This document shows positions 20,851 to 20,990 of a stretch of 20,990 nt of DNA, piece after piece. The notes beneath the pieces were generated by a model, which did no database searches, had not been told where the DNA came from, and saw nothing but the letters and a program-made list of their open reading frames with translations. Origin of the DNA: Plantago elongata (Eukaryota; Streptophyta; Magnoliopsida; Lamiales; Plantaginaceae); assembly GCA_036897095.1 (NCBI GenBank), contig JAYMSP010003121.1, positions 1 to 20,990 of the forward strand, given 5' to 3'. The translations under genes were made by a program, and so were the position numbers. Each line of letters opens with the position of its first letter. The stretch's first letter is position 1.

Positions 20851-20990
20851 TGTAATACTTGTTTCCCGAATTGCTAAAGTGCCTGATCAGCGTTGTGTTG
20901 GTTTGCTGTATTGTTGCATTCATATGCATTTCATGCATGCTTGATTATCCTCACTGAGTCCTAGTGACTGACACTCTCCTTGTTTCAATA

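Larger units (their letters stand above)
18354..20990 (+). mobile_element. Long terminal repeat of an LTR retrotransposon, cut by the window end
   Basis: The proposed 5' end is TGTAAGGTTCGC at 18354, a TG start like that of many plant Ty3/Gypsy LTRs. Inside are an AT-rich U3 part, then a GC-rich block (about 18800-19380) with direct repeats CGTTACACGCGG at 18885 and 18915, and a TATA box (TATAAATA, 19026-19033) followed by a C- and T-rich leader. More than 1.5 kb of low-coding sequence with short tandem repeats follows, ending near CCTCACTGAGTCC (20950 on). Length over 2.6 kb and composition suggest a chromovirus of the Tekay/Del type; this is inference, since no internal gene, primer-binding site or second LTR is inside the window. 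Confidence 0.6.

Noticed and set aside
20486-20938. 150-codon minus-strand open frame
   Set aside because: It runs through the 53-bp and 38-bp tandem repeats of the LTR. The repeated peptide only mirrors the DNA repeats, and no domain is seen.
1-20990. CRISPR arrays, phage or bacterial operons
   Set aside because: Gene structure is intron-rich and plant-like. The tandem repeats found have no regular unique spacers and no cas-like genes.

Overview
The window is plant nuclear DNA, almost certainly from a eudicot. The genes have many short GT-AG introns, the intergenic DNA is very AT-rich, and there are plant-type transposable elements (tRNA-derived SINEs, a Tourist-like MITE and a long LTR). 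The three gene families are also clearly plant versions. The sequence alone does not fix the species. Nothing bacterial, viral or CRISPR-like was seen.

Layout. Positions 1-1972 are gene-poor. They hold a degenerate tandem array with a period of about 100 bp, a diverged duplication with a period of about 240 bp and a 3 x 21-bp minisatellite, probably the remains of a transposon. Positions 1973-4423 (minus) carry a four-exon leucine-rich-repeat receptor-like kinase of the pollen receptor-like kinase (PRK) type, 653 aa, with a degenerate kinase active site. Positions 5179-9858 (minus; the start may be as far out as 9963) carry a nine-exon TruA-family tRNA pseudouridine synthase of about 414 aa. 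I assembled it from splice sites, including a 60-bp exon that is too short to show as an ORF. Its second intron holds a small tRNA-derived retroelement with a perfect 20-bp target-site duplication. Positions 11025-12995 (plus) carry a four-exon enhancer-of-rudimentary homolog (ERH), 102 aa, whose first coding exon contributes only the ATG.

Positions 12996-18353 contain no gene I can support. They hold diverged copies of two SINE families (A and B), a 22-bp tandem duplication, and a 253-bp MITE with 12-bp terminal inverted repeats and a TAA target duplication. From about 18354 to the end of the window (and beyond it) lies what looks like one long terminal repeat of an LTR retrotransposon. It has a GC-rich promoter block with a TATA box and several families of short tandem or hairpin repeats. 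No internal retroelement genes lie inside the window.

The three genes do not form a functional system: one is a receptor, one a tRNA-modifying enzyme and one a small nuclear cofactor. The pseudouridine synthase and ERH are divergently transcribed from a shared spacer of about 1.1 kb. The kinase lies downstream of the synthase on the same strand. I found no convincing new biological system. The most notable observations are the pseudokinase-like PRK, the cleanly dated SINE insertion, the nested tandem repeats at the left end and the hairpin-bearing repeats in the LTR.
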